A stretch of 64,000 bases of DNA from Candidatus Electrothrix aestuarii (GTDB lineage Bacteria; Desulfobacterota; Desulfobulbia; Desulfobulbales; Desulfobulbaceae). Position 1 is the first letter of the stretch, and each line of letters opens with the position of its first letter. The notes under the pieces are model-generated. The model was not told where the DNA came from. It saw only the letters and a list, made by a program, of their open reading frames with translations, and made no database searches. Of this stretch, positions 7,332 through 15,907 are shown one piece after another. The stretch covers positions 4,937,821-5,001,820 of the forward strand of contig CP159373.1 of the NCBI GenBank assembly GCA_032595685.2. The letters run 5' to 3'. Both the position numbers and the translations under genes were made by a program.

Positions 7332-10300
7332 GTGATCAAGATGTTGAAAAATTTTTCATGGCTCCTTCTTTTCCTCCTCGTTGTTTTAGTAGCTGGTGCG
7401 GTTGGTTTCTGGGGAATCAATTACCTGGGCTGGCCAACGTGGCTTGGTGTGGCTGTAGGAGCTGGCCTTGTTGGCTGCTTTCTTTTTATTCTCTTCCTGA
7501 AAAAATATCTGGTCCGGCGTAGAGGAAAAAAGCTGGTTGAACAGATTGTCAATCAAGGCCAAATACTAGAAGAGGATGCTACTCCAGACCTACTTCAGGT
7601 ACGAGAGCTTGAAAAAAGCTGGTATGCCAACCTCTCCTTACTCCGCAATTCTCATCTCAGAAGCCGTGGGAATCCTGTCTACGTCCTTCCCTGGTACCTC
7701 GCTCTGGGGGCAACCGGCACAGGAAAAACGACTGCGATAAGTAATTTTGCCTTAGCAACCTCAGTAACCGGAACCGGTCAAGGCTCCCAGACCTCTGCTA
7801 CGCGAAATTGCGATTGGTGGTTCTTGGACAAGGCCGTTGTGCTGGATACGGCTGGCCGTTATGCTCTTCCTGTAGAGGGGACCGGTGATCAAGAAGAATG
7901 GAAACGTTTTCTAAGCCTGCTCGCTAAGCACAGAAAAAGAGAGCCACTTAACGGTATCCTCCTTTTCATAGGCGCTGACAAGATTCGGGAGGCTGCGGAT
8001 GATCTCCTCAGAAAAAAGGGCCAGCTGTTGCGCAATCGCATAGATAACCTGATGCGGACACTTGGGTACAAGATTCCAGTTCGTGTAATTGTCTCCAAGA
8101 TGGATTTCGTCCCTGGTTTTCTCGGCTTTGCCGACAGTGTTACTTCATTTGATCACGATCAAGTGATGGGATACTGGAATCGCCGAGGCAACCCCTACTG
8201 GCAGGAAGTCCTCACTGAGGTCATGCATGAAACCGGAGAACGCCTACGGGAACTCAGACAGGAATATGTGCTCGGAAAAAGAAAGTACCACCCCGACCTT
8301 CTCATTTTTCCAGAAAAATTTGAACAACTTTATAGCGGATTAAGCAAATTTCTCGAACCGATCTTCTCAGAAAATCGATTTCAGGAAACACCCTATCTTG
8401 CTGGCATTTATTTTGGTAGTGGTCGAGCACCAGTTGCGGTCGAACCATCAAAGCAGAAAAAGAGCTTTTCTGAGGGAAAGCGTACCTTTTTCTTTTCCGG
8501 GCTTTTTTCCCGAATCTTGGCCGATGGACGAGAACGCCTTGAACCTGTTAAAGAATTTGTACTTTGGCGAAGAATGACCAGAAGTCTCGGGCTGTTGAGC
8601 TGGTGGCTTTTCTGCCTTTTCTGCGCAGGCCTGATTGGAATATCCTTTCTCAATAACCAGAACAGCCTGGACCGCGCTGAATATATAGCCGAGGAAATCT
8701 CTTTTTCAAAAACAAAGCCTTCTGATCCTGAGGACTTCAACGCCTCAGTCCTGGAACTGGAAAAATTACGCAGAGAAATAATAAAGCTGGAAGGATTGAA
8801 CCAATCCCACACCTTGTCGAATATTCACTACGGCCATGCCGTCAATACAGAGCAAGAGCTCAAAGCACGATTTTGCGACCTCTTTGAATCTGTGCTGCAA
8901 CAGCCTTTAGAGAGACGGCTCGCTCTCATAATCGGTAAAGTGAATACAGGGACTTCAAACGAACTTTTTGCAGATTATGCCTCTTTCAGCGTAGAATACG
9001 TTTACTTGTTAAAAAAATATCTTCAGAAAAAACTTACCGGAGAAGTGAGCCCAGAATTTAGTCCGGCAGCAGCGCGTCTTCTTCGTTTTTCAGATGGAAC
9101 AATCTCTTCCGAGGTAGCTAGTACTTTTGCTGAATTGAATACTTACTATCTCTTTTGGACGAAAGACCGCAACAGAGCTGTATCCCGGCTCAAAATTCTT
9201 CAATCTGACCTCCTGAAACTACTCGCTAACAGGACTATCGACGTTTCCTGGCTTTACCAGGCTTCTATTACAGGTACTGATCCCGTCACCTTGAGTGATT
9301 TCTGGTCTCATATCTTGCCAAAGAGATATAACCTGCTTTTCCTGGTGGAAGGTGCTTTTACAGAAAACGGACGCAAAAATATTTATGCCTTCTTTGATAT
9401 GGCTGCTGAGGCTATGAAGCCACCAGCGGATGCGGCTTCTTTCTCCTTACCAGACAACGTAGAGGAGGACGCAGGTCTATCTGGGGACAAGATACTCTCT
9501 ACGCTCTGGCTGCGTTTTCAACAGCTGTACCAAACGGACTTTTTTACCCGCTGGTATAATTTTGCAGAGAATTTTCCTATCGCACGCTTATCCCTTGATG
9601 AGAATAACTGGCGCGAAGCTGCCATCCGTATGACCAAGGCCTCCAATCCCTACTTCACCCTTCTCAGAACAATGGCAAAGGAGCTCAAGGACTTTGCCCA
9701 TGACCAAGATTTCCTACAACACCATAACTGGTTAAAAGAAAAAAATAAAATCGAGAAAGATGAATCGACACTGGGCAAAGTAAACAAGGTTGATATTCCT
9801 CCTTGGGCCGAAACCATTATCTCATTTGAAGTGGTGCGGAACCGTGCTGAAGAACTTCAGAAGGCTGAAGGGAAAGGCGCATCGGGCCTTGCAGCTAAAT
9901 TAAGCGGCGGGGTCAGTACACTCACAAATGCGGCAGCAAGTAAGCTCAGTAAAGTTGGGGCAGGGCTCGACAAAAAAAAGGCAGAAGCTGTTGTTTCCGA
10001 GACCGACCTGGCCCTTGCATGGGATGCATACCAGGAGGCATTAACAGGACTTGAGGCAGCAACACCTTTTAAAGAAAAAACTTTTCAGGTGTTTGGCAGT
10101 TGGTTCAAAGAAGCTGTTAATCCAGGTGATGAAGTATCATTATACGGCAAAACATATCAAGCTGTTGGCACACTTCATGGACTGGCTAAAGGAAAGTATG
10201 AAAATGCTATTGCCTGGCAACTAATTGAAGGACCATTTGACTTCCTCACGGAATTTGGTCTGCGAGAAAGTGCTGCTGTCCTTCAACAACAATGGGAGGA

Positions 10301-10991
10301 ACAGATTGTCGCGCCAGCAGAGACCATTGATCCCAATAAAATCCCCAGTTTCCTTTTTGAAAAAGAAAGCGGTGCAGTATGGAAATTTGTTAAAGGCTCT
10401 GGAGAGCCTTTTCTGCAAAACACGGTACATGGATACCAATCAAGGGAAGTTTTCGGACGTTCCTTGGTTTTTGAATCTTTCCTCTACACATTCCTTGACC
10501 AAGGAGCCTCCGTGGTTATCAATAAACAGTCTGATTACCGAATCGAAATCAGCAATCGCCCCATGAAGGTCAATAGGGATTCCACAGAGGAACCTTATGC
10601 CTCCGTCGTCACCGTACAATGTGCTGAGGACAAGATCATCCTAGAAAATGACAATTACCCGAGAACGCAAAACTTTACTTGGTCACCGGATAGATGCGGA
10701 GATGTCAATTTGACTATTGAATTCCCTAGTGCAACCCTGCACAAATCCTATAAAGGAAATATGGCTTTTGCTCACTTTCTCTCAAAATTTGTTGATGGTG
10801 CCCTTCATTTCACTCCAGAAGACTTTCCAGAAGAAGAAGGTCATCTCCGCAATTCAAATATCAGAGAGATTATATTAACATATGCTCTTAGCGGGCAGGA
10901 TCCTGTTCTTCGATTACTGGAATTAAAACCCGAGGTCCCACAATCCATTGCTCTGCCTGAAAAGCAGCATGGAGAGGTTGTTTTTAACTGA
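7332..10991 (+). CDS. tssM: TssM (IcmF family), T6SS inner-membrane scaffold
   Basis: 1,219 residues. Two N-terminal membrane helices (about residues 8-30 and 36-56) are followed by a cytoplasmic NTPase-like domain with Walker A GATGTGKTT at about 126-134 and VVLDTAGRY as the Walker B region. A third membrane helix lies near residue 425 (LLSWWLFCLFCAGLIG), and a long periplasmic region ends in the TssJ-binding part. The start may be GTG at 7332 or ATG at 7341; neither has a decisive ribosome-binding site. The Walker A motif is intact, unlike in some TssM proteins. It follows tssL by 6 bases. Confidence 0.95.
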   Translation: MIKMLKNFSWLLLFLLVVLVAGAVGFWGINYLGWPTWLGVAVGAGLVGCFLFILFLKKYLVRRRGKKLVEQIVNQGQILEEDATPDLLQVRELEKSWYANLSLLRNSHLRSRGNPVYVLPWYLALGATGTGKTTAISNFALATSVTGTGQGSQTSATRNCDWWFLDKAVVLDTAGRYALPVEGTGDQEEWKRFLSLLAKHRKREPLNGILLFIGADKIREAADDLLRKKGQLLRNRIDNLMRTLGYKIPVRVIVSKMDFVPGFLGFADSVTSFDHDQVMGYWNRRGNPYWQEVLTEVMHETGERLRELRQEYVLGKRKYHPDLLIFPEKFEQLYSGLSKFLEPIFSENRFQETPYLAGIYFGSGRAPVAVEPSKQKKSFSEGKRTFFFSGLFSRILADGRERLEPVKEFVLWRRMTRSLGLLSWWLFCLFCAGLIGISFLNNQNSLDRAEYIAEEISFSKTKPSDPEDFNASVLELEKLRREIIKLEGLNQSHTLSNIHYGHAVNTEQELKARFCDLFESVLQQPLERRLALIIGKVNTGTSNELFADYASFSVEYVYLLKKYLQKKLTGEVSPEFSPAAARLLRFSDGTISSEVASTFAELNTYYLFWTKDRNRAVSRLKILQSDLLKLLANRTIDVSWLYQASITGTDPVTLSDFWSHILPKRYNLLFLVEGAFTENGRKNIYAFFDMAAEAMKPPADAASFSLPDNVEEDAGLSGDKILSTLWLRFQQLYQTDFFTRWYNFAENFPIARLSLDENNWREAAIRMTKASNPYFTLLRTMAKELKDFAHDQDFLQHHNWLKEKNKIEKDESTLGKVNKVDIPPWAETIISFEVVRNRAEELQKAEGKGASGLAAKLSGGVSTLTNAAASKLSKVGAGLDKKKAEAVVSETDLALAWDAYQEALTGLEAATPFKEKTFQVFGSWFKEAVNPGDEVSLYGKTYQAVGTLHGLAKGKYENAIAWQLIEGPFDFLTEFGLRESAAVLQQQWEEQIVAPAETIDPNKIPSFLFEKESGAVWKFVKGSGEPFLQNTVHGYQSREVFGRSLVFESFLYTFLDQGASVVINKQSDYRIEISNRPMKVNRDSTEEPYASVVTVQCAEDKIILENDNYPRTQNFTWSPDRCGDVNLTIEFPSATLHKSYKGNMAFAHFLSKFVDGALHFTPEDFPEEEGHLRNSNIREIILTYALSGQDPVLRLLELKPEVPQSIALPEKQHGEVVFN

Positions 10992-11000
10992 CAGGATAAC

Positions 11001-12632
11001 GTGAATAGAGAACAGATAAAAAATCTCGGCAAAACTCCGATAGATGGTGATTCACCCGTTGGCAAGGATGTTAGCTACGAACCAAATTTCGAGGAACTAA
11101 CCAATGAATTAGAGAAACTCTCCTCGCCCACAGCTGAAGGGGGCGTGAATTGGGAGCGTGTTGCTGAACTTGGCATAACAATTCTTCGCGACGAATCAAA
11201 AAATCTCGTGGTTGCCTGTTATCTCAATGTAGCTCTCCTCTACACAGAAAATTTGCAGGGATTTGCAGTTGGAGTCCATATTCTTCGCAATATGCTGGAC
11301 ACTTGGTGGGACACAATGTATCCCCCAAAGAAGAGAAAAAAAGGGCGAATCAATACGCTCAATTGGTGGAATGAAAAACTGCTTCAACTCTTGCCTGAAC
11401 AGGAGATAGAGACATGGCCTAGCGACCAACGACAGCAACTCCTTGAGGACCTTGACTGCATTGATGCCCTGATCGCAGAAAAGCTGGAAGATGGCCCCAT
11501 GCTCAGGCAATTAAAGGATATGATCTCCCGGTTAGTCAACGAAGAGGCTCCTCCTGAACCTGCTCCTGAGCCGATACAGGAACCAGAGCTTGACCCGGAA
11601 CCTGAGCCAGAGAAACAAAAAGTACCTGCTACCCCACCCGAGCCGTCGGAACAGGAGAGCAAAAAATCTAAACCATCTTCTTCACCACAGGTAGCTCCTC
11701 CAGCTGAAGATGACAAAGAGGCCGCAGGGTATCTCCGTCAAGGACTGAATCTGCTTGGCCGTGCAGCGACACAGGTTTTTCAAACAGATATGGCAAAGCC
11801 CTTACCGTATCAGCTTAATCGCCTTGTTGCCTGGAGCGAACTTGATGGGCTACCACCGGCCACAAACAACGTCACCATGTTGCCTCCACCTGATGAACAG
11901 ATTGTTTCTCTCCTTGAAAAAATGTTTCAAAACGAAAACTGGGAGAATCTGCTGGAGGCCGCAGAGTCCAGAGTGAGAGAACACCTATTCTGGCTGGACC
12001 TGAGTTATTACGCCTTCAGGGCTTTGAAAGGCTGCGGACATTTACTAGCAGCTCAGGCTGTGGAGACAGAAACCCGGCTACACGTTCTTCGCTTACCTGG
12101 CATCGAATTGCTCTCTTTCAACGATGAACGTCCCTTTGTCTCGCAGCAGACCAGAGATTGGCTTGCCTCCCCGCCTCCTGCTGGGCAAGGAGGAGGAGCC
12201 ACACCCTCTCCTTCCTCTGAAGCAACAGGTGAAGAGCAGCAACAGGAGGTTGTTCAGCATGTGGAAGAGGCTATCCGTGTCAGTGCCAGTTCCGGTATCC
12301 AGGAAGCCCTCACCTGGTTGACGGAAAAGAAAAAAAGCGCAACATCGCCTCGCCAGGAGTTTATGTATGATGTGGGGTTCTGCCGCCTGCTTTTCCAGGC
12401 TGACCGAACCGACATGTCCCTTTCATTTGCTGAACATCTGCTTATGCTAATTGATCAACACAACTTAGAAAAATGGGAGCCTAAACTGGCTGTACAGGCC
12501 TTAGTTGCATCGTATCAATGTCTCTTAAAAAACAATGTTATTCTTAATGAAGACGAAGTGCTATTACAAAGAAAACAAGTTATGGATCGACTTGCTTTAC
12601 TTGCCCCTGACCAGCTATTCTTATTGATATAG
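11001..12632 (+). CDS. tssA: TssA (ImpA/VasJ type), T6SS sheath-assembly cap protein
   Basis: 543 residues from a GTG start with AGGA upstream. The N-terminal ImpA_N domain shows PIDGDSPVGKDVSYEP and the following NLVVACYLNVALLY helix; a Pro/Glu-rich linker (about residues 175-240) leads to a VasJ-like C-terminal domain. TssA coordinates baseplate docking and tail polymerisation. It starts 9 bases after tssM and ends the first T6SS transcription block, since a promoter-like region follows. The C-terminal type is assigned by general resemblance only. Confidence 0.9.
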   Translation: MNREQIKNLGKTPIDGDSPVGKDVSYEPNFEELTNELEKLSSPTAEGGVNWERVAELGITILRDESKNLVVACYLNVALLYTENLQGFAVGVHILRNMLDTWWDTMYPPKKRKKGRINTLNWWNEKLLQLLPEQEIETWPSDQRQQLLEDLDCIDALIAEKLEDGPMLRQLKDMISRLVNEEAPPEPAPEPIQEPELDPEPEPEKQKVPATPPEPSEQESKKSKPSSSPQVAPPAEDDKEAAGYLRQGLNLLGRAATQVFQTDMAKPLPYQLNRLVAWSELDGLPPATNNVTMLPPPDEQIVSLLEKMFQNENWENLLEAAESRVREHLFWLDLSYYAFRALKGCGHLLAAQAVETETRLHVLRLPGIELLSFNDERPFVSQQTRDWLASPPPAGQGGGATPSPSSEATGEEQQQEVVQHVEEAIRVSASSGIQEALTWLTEKKKSATSPRQEFMYDVGFCRLLFQADRTDMSLSFAEHLLMLIDQHNLEKWEPKLAVQALVASYQCLLKNNVILNEDEVLLQRKQVMDRLALLAPDQLFLLI

Positions 12633-12694
12633 TGCTGTTGGCACCACGAAGTACCGAAGTACCTGCTCATAGGAACTCAATAAAATTTTAGTTA

Positions 12695-12735
12695 TTGACA
12701 GTATTTATATTGGTGCTATTTTTTTGATAGCACCA
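12695..12735 (+). promoter_or_regulatory. Candidate promoter with overlapping inverted repeat upstream of tssB
   Basis: A perfect -35 TTGACA (12695-12700) is followed after 16 bases by TATTTT (12717-12722). Overlapping the -10 is an inverted repeat TGGTGCTAT / ATAGCACCA (12711-12719 and 12727-12735, loop of 7). It could be an operator or a 5'-UTR hairpin for the sheath genes. The start of tssB is 32 bases downstream. Confidence 0.45.
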
Positions 12736-12766
12736 TGATATTAATTATGAAATAAAGAGGAAGAAT

Positions 12767-13252
12767 ATGGCACAGCAAGGATCTGTCGCACCTAAGGAAC
12801 GGGTTAACGTTGTTTATCGGCCTGCAACCGGAGATGCAAAGGAAGAAGTTGAGCTCCCTCTCAAGGTGCTGGTGATGGGCGACTTCACTTTGCGGGAAGA
12901 TGATCGCGCTGTTGAAGACCGAAAACCCATCAATATCGACAAAGAGAATTTCAATGATGTCCTTGCCGGACAAAAGCTTAAATTGAATACTGTTGTTCCA
13001 GACACCCTGTCCAGTGAGCCAGATGCGGAAATGGCTCTTGAGCTTGATTTCAACTCAATCAAAGATTTTTCTCCAGACGAAATAGTAGAAAAAGTCCCAC
13101 AACTCAAACAATTACTTGAGCTACGGGAAGCACTGAAAGCAGTTAAAGGACCTCTGGGGAACGTCCCGGCGTTCAAAAAGAAACTTGCATCTCTTATGGA
13201 TGATGAAGAAGCCAGGGCAAAACTCCTGGCAGAGCTCAAGATTGAGGTATAA
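12767..13252 (+). CDS. tssB: TssB, T6SS small sheath subunit
   Basis: 161 residues with the TssB/VipA/ImpB pattern: the conserved ERVNVVYRPATGD start, the strand LPLKVLVMGDF near residue 27, and the C-terminal helical region KKLASLMDDEEARAKLLAEL. TssB pairs with TssC to form the contractile cytoplasmic sheath. A good ribosome-binding site (agaggaag) precedes the ATG. It probably starts a second transcription block from its own promoter, and tssC follows 17 bases later. Confidence 0.96.
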   Translation: MAQQGSVAPKERVNVVYRPATGDAKEEVELPLKVLVMGDFTLREDDRAVEDRKPINIDKENFNDVLAGQKLKLNTVVPDTLSSEPDAEMALELDFNSIKDFSPDEIVEKVPQLKQLLELREALKAVKGPLGNVPAFKKKLASLMDDEEARAKLLAELKIEV

Positions 13253-13269
13253 AGGAGCAGTGAAAGAAT

Positions 13270-14757
13270 ATGTCTGAAAAACAACAGGAAACAGCGCAGG
13301 AAGGGGCAGTTCAAGAGGGAGAATCAATTTCTCTGCTGGACGAGATCGTTCGTGAGACGAAACTCTCACCCGGCGATGACGGCTATGATGTTACAAGACT
13401 TGGGCTGCAGACATTTATAGATGCTTTGCTCCAGCCCGACCGGGCAGAACATCGAGTGAGTCAAGGCTTGGTTGATGAAATGATAGCTGATCTGGATGAT
13501 AAACTCTCCAGACAGATGAACTCAATCCTCCATAATAAAGAGTTCCAGCAGCTGGAGTCGGCCTGGCGTTCTCTCAAGTACCTTGTTGACCACACGGATT
13601 TTCGGGAAAATACCAAAATCGAAGTATTGAATGTCAGCAAACAGGATCTGATTGATGATTTTGAGGACTCCCCGGAGATCGTCAAATCTGGTCTCTATAA
13701 ACTTGCCTATACAGCCGAGTATGGTCAATTCGGTGGACAACCCTACGGGATGATGGTGGGCAATTTTGACTTTGGCCCAGGCAATCAGGATATGGCGTTA
13801 CTTCGTAATATAGCGAGCATTGCCTCTATGTCACATGCGCCATTTACAGCCGCAGCAGGTCCGTCCTTTTTCGGTCTTGACGATTTCTCTGGATTACCTA
13901 ACTTAAAGGATCTGAAATCCATCTTTGATGGTCCCCAGTATGCAAAATGGCGTTCGTTACGCCAGTCCGAAGATTCGCGCAATGTGGGCCTTGCCCTTCC
14001 TCGCTTTCTTCTTCGCCTCCCCTACGGTTCGGACAACATTCCTGTAAAGAGCTTTCATTACAACGAGGATGTTTCTGATGGGGATCACCATTTTCTCTGG
14101 GGCAATGCCGCGTTCGCCTTTACAGCCAGAGTGACAGACAGCTTTGCCAAATACCGCTGGTGTGCCAATATCATAGGGCCACAAGGAGGTGGTGCGGTTG
14201 AAGATTTGCCTCTGTATCAGTTTGAGGCAATGGGCGAATTGCAAAATAAAATTCCTACCCAGATTGAGATCTCTGATCGACGAGAGTTTGAGCTGGCCGA
14301 AGAAGGATTTATGTCTCTGACTATGAGGAAAGGTAGTGATAATGCAGCATTTTTCTCGGCAAATTCTATTCAGCAGCCCAAAATTTTCCCTAATACAGAA
14401 GAAGGAAAACAGGCTGAACTCAATTATAAACTTGGAACCCAGTTACCTTACACCTTTGTTGTCAGCCGTATTGCCCATTATCTGAAGGTACTCCAGCGGG
14501 AAAATATCGGTACCTGGAAGGAGCGCGGTGAACTGGAGGATGAGCTCAATAACTGGATCAAGCAGTATGTGTCAGATCAGGAAAATCCTGGGTCAGGTGT
14601 TCGTAGTCGACGACCACTGCGCAAAGCAAAAATCGAAGTTTCAGATGTTGCTGGTGAACCTGGATGGTATAGGGTAGGTATGCAACTACAGCCACACTTT
14701 AAGTACATGGGGGCATCGTTCACCCTGTCACTCGTAGGTAAACTGGATAAATCGTAA
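13270..14757 (+). CDS. tssC: TssC, T6SS large sheath subunit
   Basis: 495 residues, the usual length. TssC/VipB signatures are visible: LESAWRSLKYLVDHTDF, EYGQFGGQPYG, the WRSLRQSEDSRNVGLALPR block and the C-terminal HFKYMGASFTLSLVGKLDK. With TssB it builds the contractile sheath around the Hcp tube. AAGGAG lies upstream of the ATG with a somewhat long spacer. It is followed by hcp after 61 bases. Confidence 0.97.
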   Translation: MSEKQQETAQEGAVQEGESISLLDEIVRETKLSPGDDGYDVTRLGLQTFIDALLQPDRAEHRVSQGLVDEMIADLDDKLSRQMNSILHNKEFQQLESAWRSLKYLVDHTDFRENTKIEVLNVSKQDLIDDFEDSPEIVKSGLYKLAYTAEYGQFGGQPYGMMVGNFDFGPGNQDMALLRNIASIASMSHAPFTAAAGPSFFGLDDFSGLPNLKDLKSIFDGPQYAKWRSLRQSEDSRNVGLALPRFLLRLPYGSDNIPVKSFHYNEDVSDGDHHFLWGNAAFAFTARVTDSFAKYRWCANIIGPQGGGAVEDLPLYQFEAMGELQNKIPTQIEISDRREFELAEEGFMSLTMRKGSDNAAFFSANSIQQPKIFPNTEEGKQAELNYKLGTQLPYTFVVSRIAHYLKVLQRENIGTWKERGELEDELNNWIKQYVSDQENPGSGVRSRRPLRKAKIEVSDVAGEPGWYRVGMQLQPHFKYMGASFTLSLVGKLDKS

Positions 14758-14818
14758 AGTTGGACCGCATGAGCGGAATATATACCATAACATCCACCAA
14801 TGAGGAGGAAGTAATCAA

Positions 14819-15307
14819 ATGGCAAATACTATGTATCTGAAGCTCAAGGGAGCGAGCACCGGTGATATCAAAGGTGATTGCACTCAATCAGGTCGTGAAG
14901 ATATGATCCTGGTCTACCAATTCGACCATACTGTTGAAATTCCGACAGACACCCACACTGGGCTGGCAACTGGACAGCGCATCCATAAACCACTGAAGAT
15001 TACCAAGCATAAAGATCAGGCTACTCCACTTTTGTATCAGGTTTGCTGCACTGGCGAGCAAATTACAGAGTTTGAACTGTTGTTTTACCGCATCAACGAT
15101 AAAGGCCAGGAAGAACAATACTTCACCATTAAACTGGAAAATGCTATTGTCGTTCAAATGAAAGAATACACACCTATGACATTCCTGGAAGATAATAAAC
15201 CGTATCATGATATGGACGAGGTCTGGTTTTCCTATGAGAAGATTGTCTGGACCTATAATCCAGACGGCATAGAGGCTGAAGATGACTGGAAAAGCCCATC
15301 AACTTAA
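14819..15307 (+). CDS. hcp: Hcp (TssD), T6SS inner-tube protein
   Basis: 162 residues of the Hcp1 family: YLKLKGASTGDIKGDCTQ at the N-terminus, QRIHKPLKITKHKDQATPL in the middle, and the C-terminal VWFSYEKIVWTYN. Hexameric rings of Hcp stack into the secreted tube. The ATG has the strongest ribosome-binding site of the operon (GAGGAGG), as expected for a highly made subunit. A stable hairpin follows 32 bases after the stop. Confidence 0.97.
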   Translation: MANTMYLKLKGASTGDIKGDCTQSGREDMILVYQFDHTVEIPTDTHTGLATGQRIHKPLKITKHKDQATPLLYQVCCTGEQITEFELLFYRINDKGQEEQYFTIKLENAIVVQMKEYTPMTFLEDNKPYHDMDEVWFSYEKIVWTYNPDGIEAEDDWKSPST

Positions 15308-15339
15308 AATCTCGGCCAGTTAACAACCGACTCATTCGA

Positions 15340-15363
15340 GGAGAGACTTGAGCCGGTCTCTCC
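15340..15363 (+). promoter_or_regulatory. Hairpin after hcp (processing site or attenuator)
   Basis: A perfect 8-bp stem, GGAGAGAC / GTCTCTCC, with an 8-base loop lies between hcp and tssE. The nearest T-run (ATTTTT) is 10 bases downstream, so it is not a canonical terminator; it may protect the hcp mRNA end or reduce read-through into tssEFG. Confidence 0.5.
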
Positions 15364-15406
15364 CTGTACCTGCTATTTTTTACCTGTTACGTGAGTTGTC
15401 ACGCGA

Positions 15407-15820
15407 ATGCAAGAACGTCTGCTTGAACGCATATCCCGTCTGGAGATGGAAGAAAAAGGGGAACGAGAGGAGCCAGCGACAACATCAGATGCAACGCGAT
15501 CTGTGCTCCGGCATCTCTCCCGACTCCTTAATACCCGTCAGGGAAGTGTAGCAACCCTGCCTGACTATGGCGTCCCGGATCTCACCAATGTCCCAGGAGA
15601 TTCTGTTCAGGAGATCAGAGAGAATATTGAACAAATCCTCCAGAAGATCGTTCAGAAATATGAACCCCGTCTTTCCAGGATTCGCATGATCATGAATCAA
15701 AATGATAAGGATCCTTTTGCACTCCGTTTTCGTATTGAAGCTGTCCTCACAGAACAGGAAAATGTACCGGTCACCTTTGAAACAGTTATTTCAACAGATG
15801 GACATATCGGCATCAGCTGA
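15407..15820 (+). CDS. tssE: TssE (gp25-like), T6SS baseplate
   Basis: 137 residues. The MQERLLERI start, SVLRHLSRLLNTRQGSV, LPDYGVPDL and the C-terminal RFRIEAVL region are typical of TssE, a homologue of phage T4 gp25 that starts sheath polymerisation. The ATG is the only one in frame after an upstream stop and has no good ribosome-binding site; a strong GGAG site further upstream belongs to the hairpin and leads into another frame. Weak translation is consistent with the low copy number of baseplate parts. Confidence 0.93.
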   Translation: MQERLLERISRLEMEEKGEREEPATTSDATRSVLRHLSRLLNTRQGSVATLPDYGVPDLTNVPGDSVQEIRENIEQILQKIVQKYEPRLSRIRMIMNQNDKDPFALRFRIEAVLTEQENVPVTFETVISTDGHIGIS

Positions 15821-15907
15821 TCTCCTGTTGCAGTATTACGTCATGACAAGCTGACTTCCCTCATCTCAGTCTCTTCATGTTTTGTTATCCCAGCCCGGTG
15901 GGCCGGG

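Noticed and set aside
12633-12694. Sigma-54 promoter upstream of tssB
   Set aside because: A TGGCAC occurs, but the matching TTGC element at the required spacing is missing.
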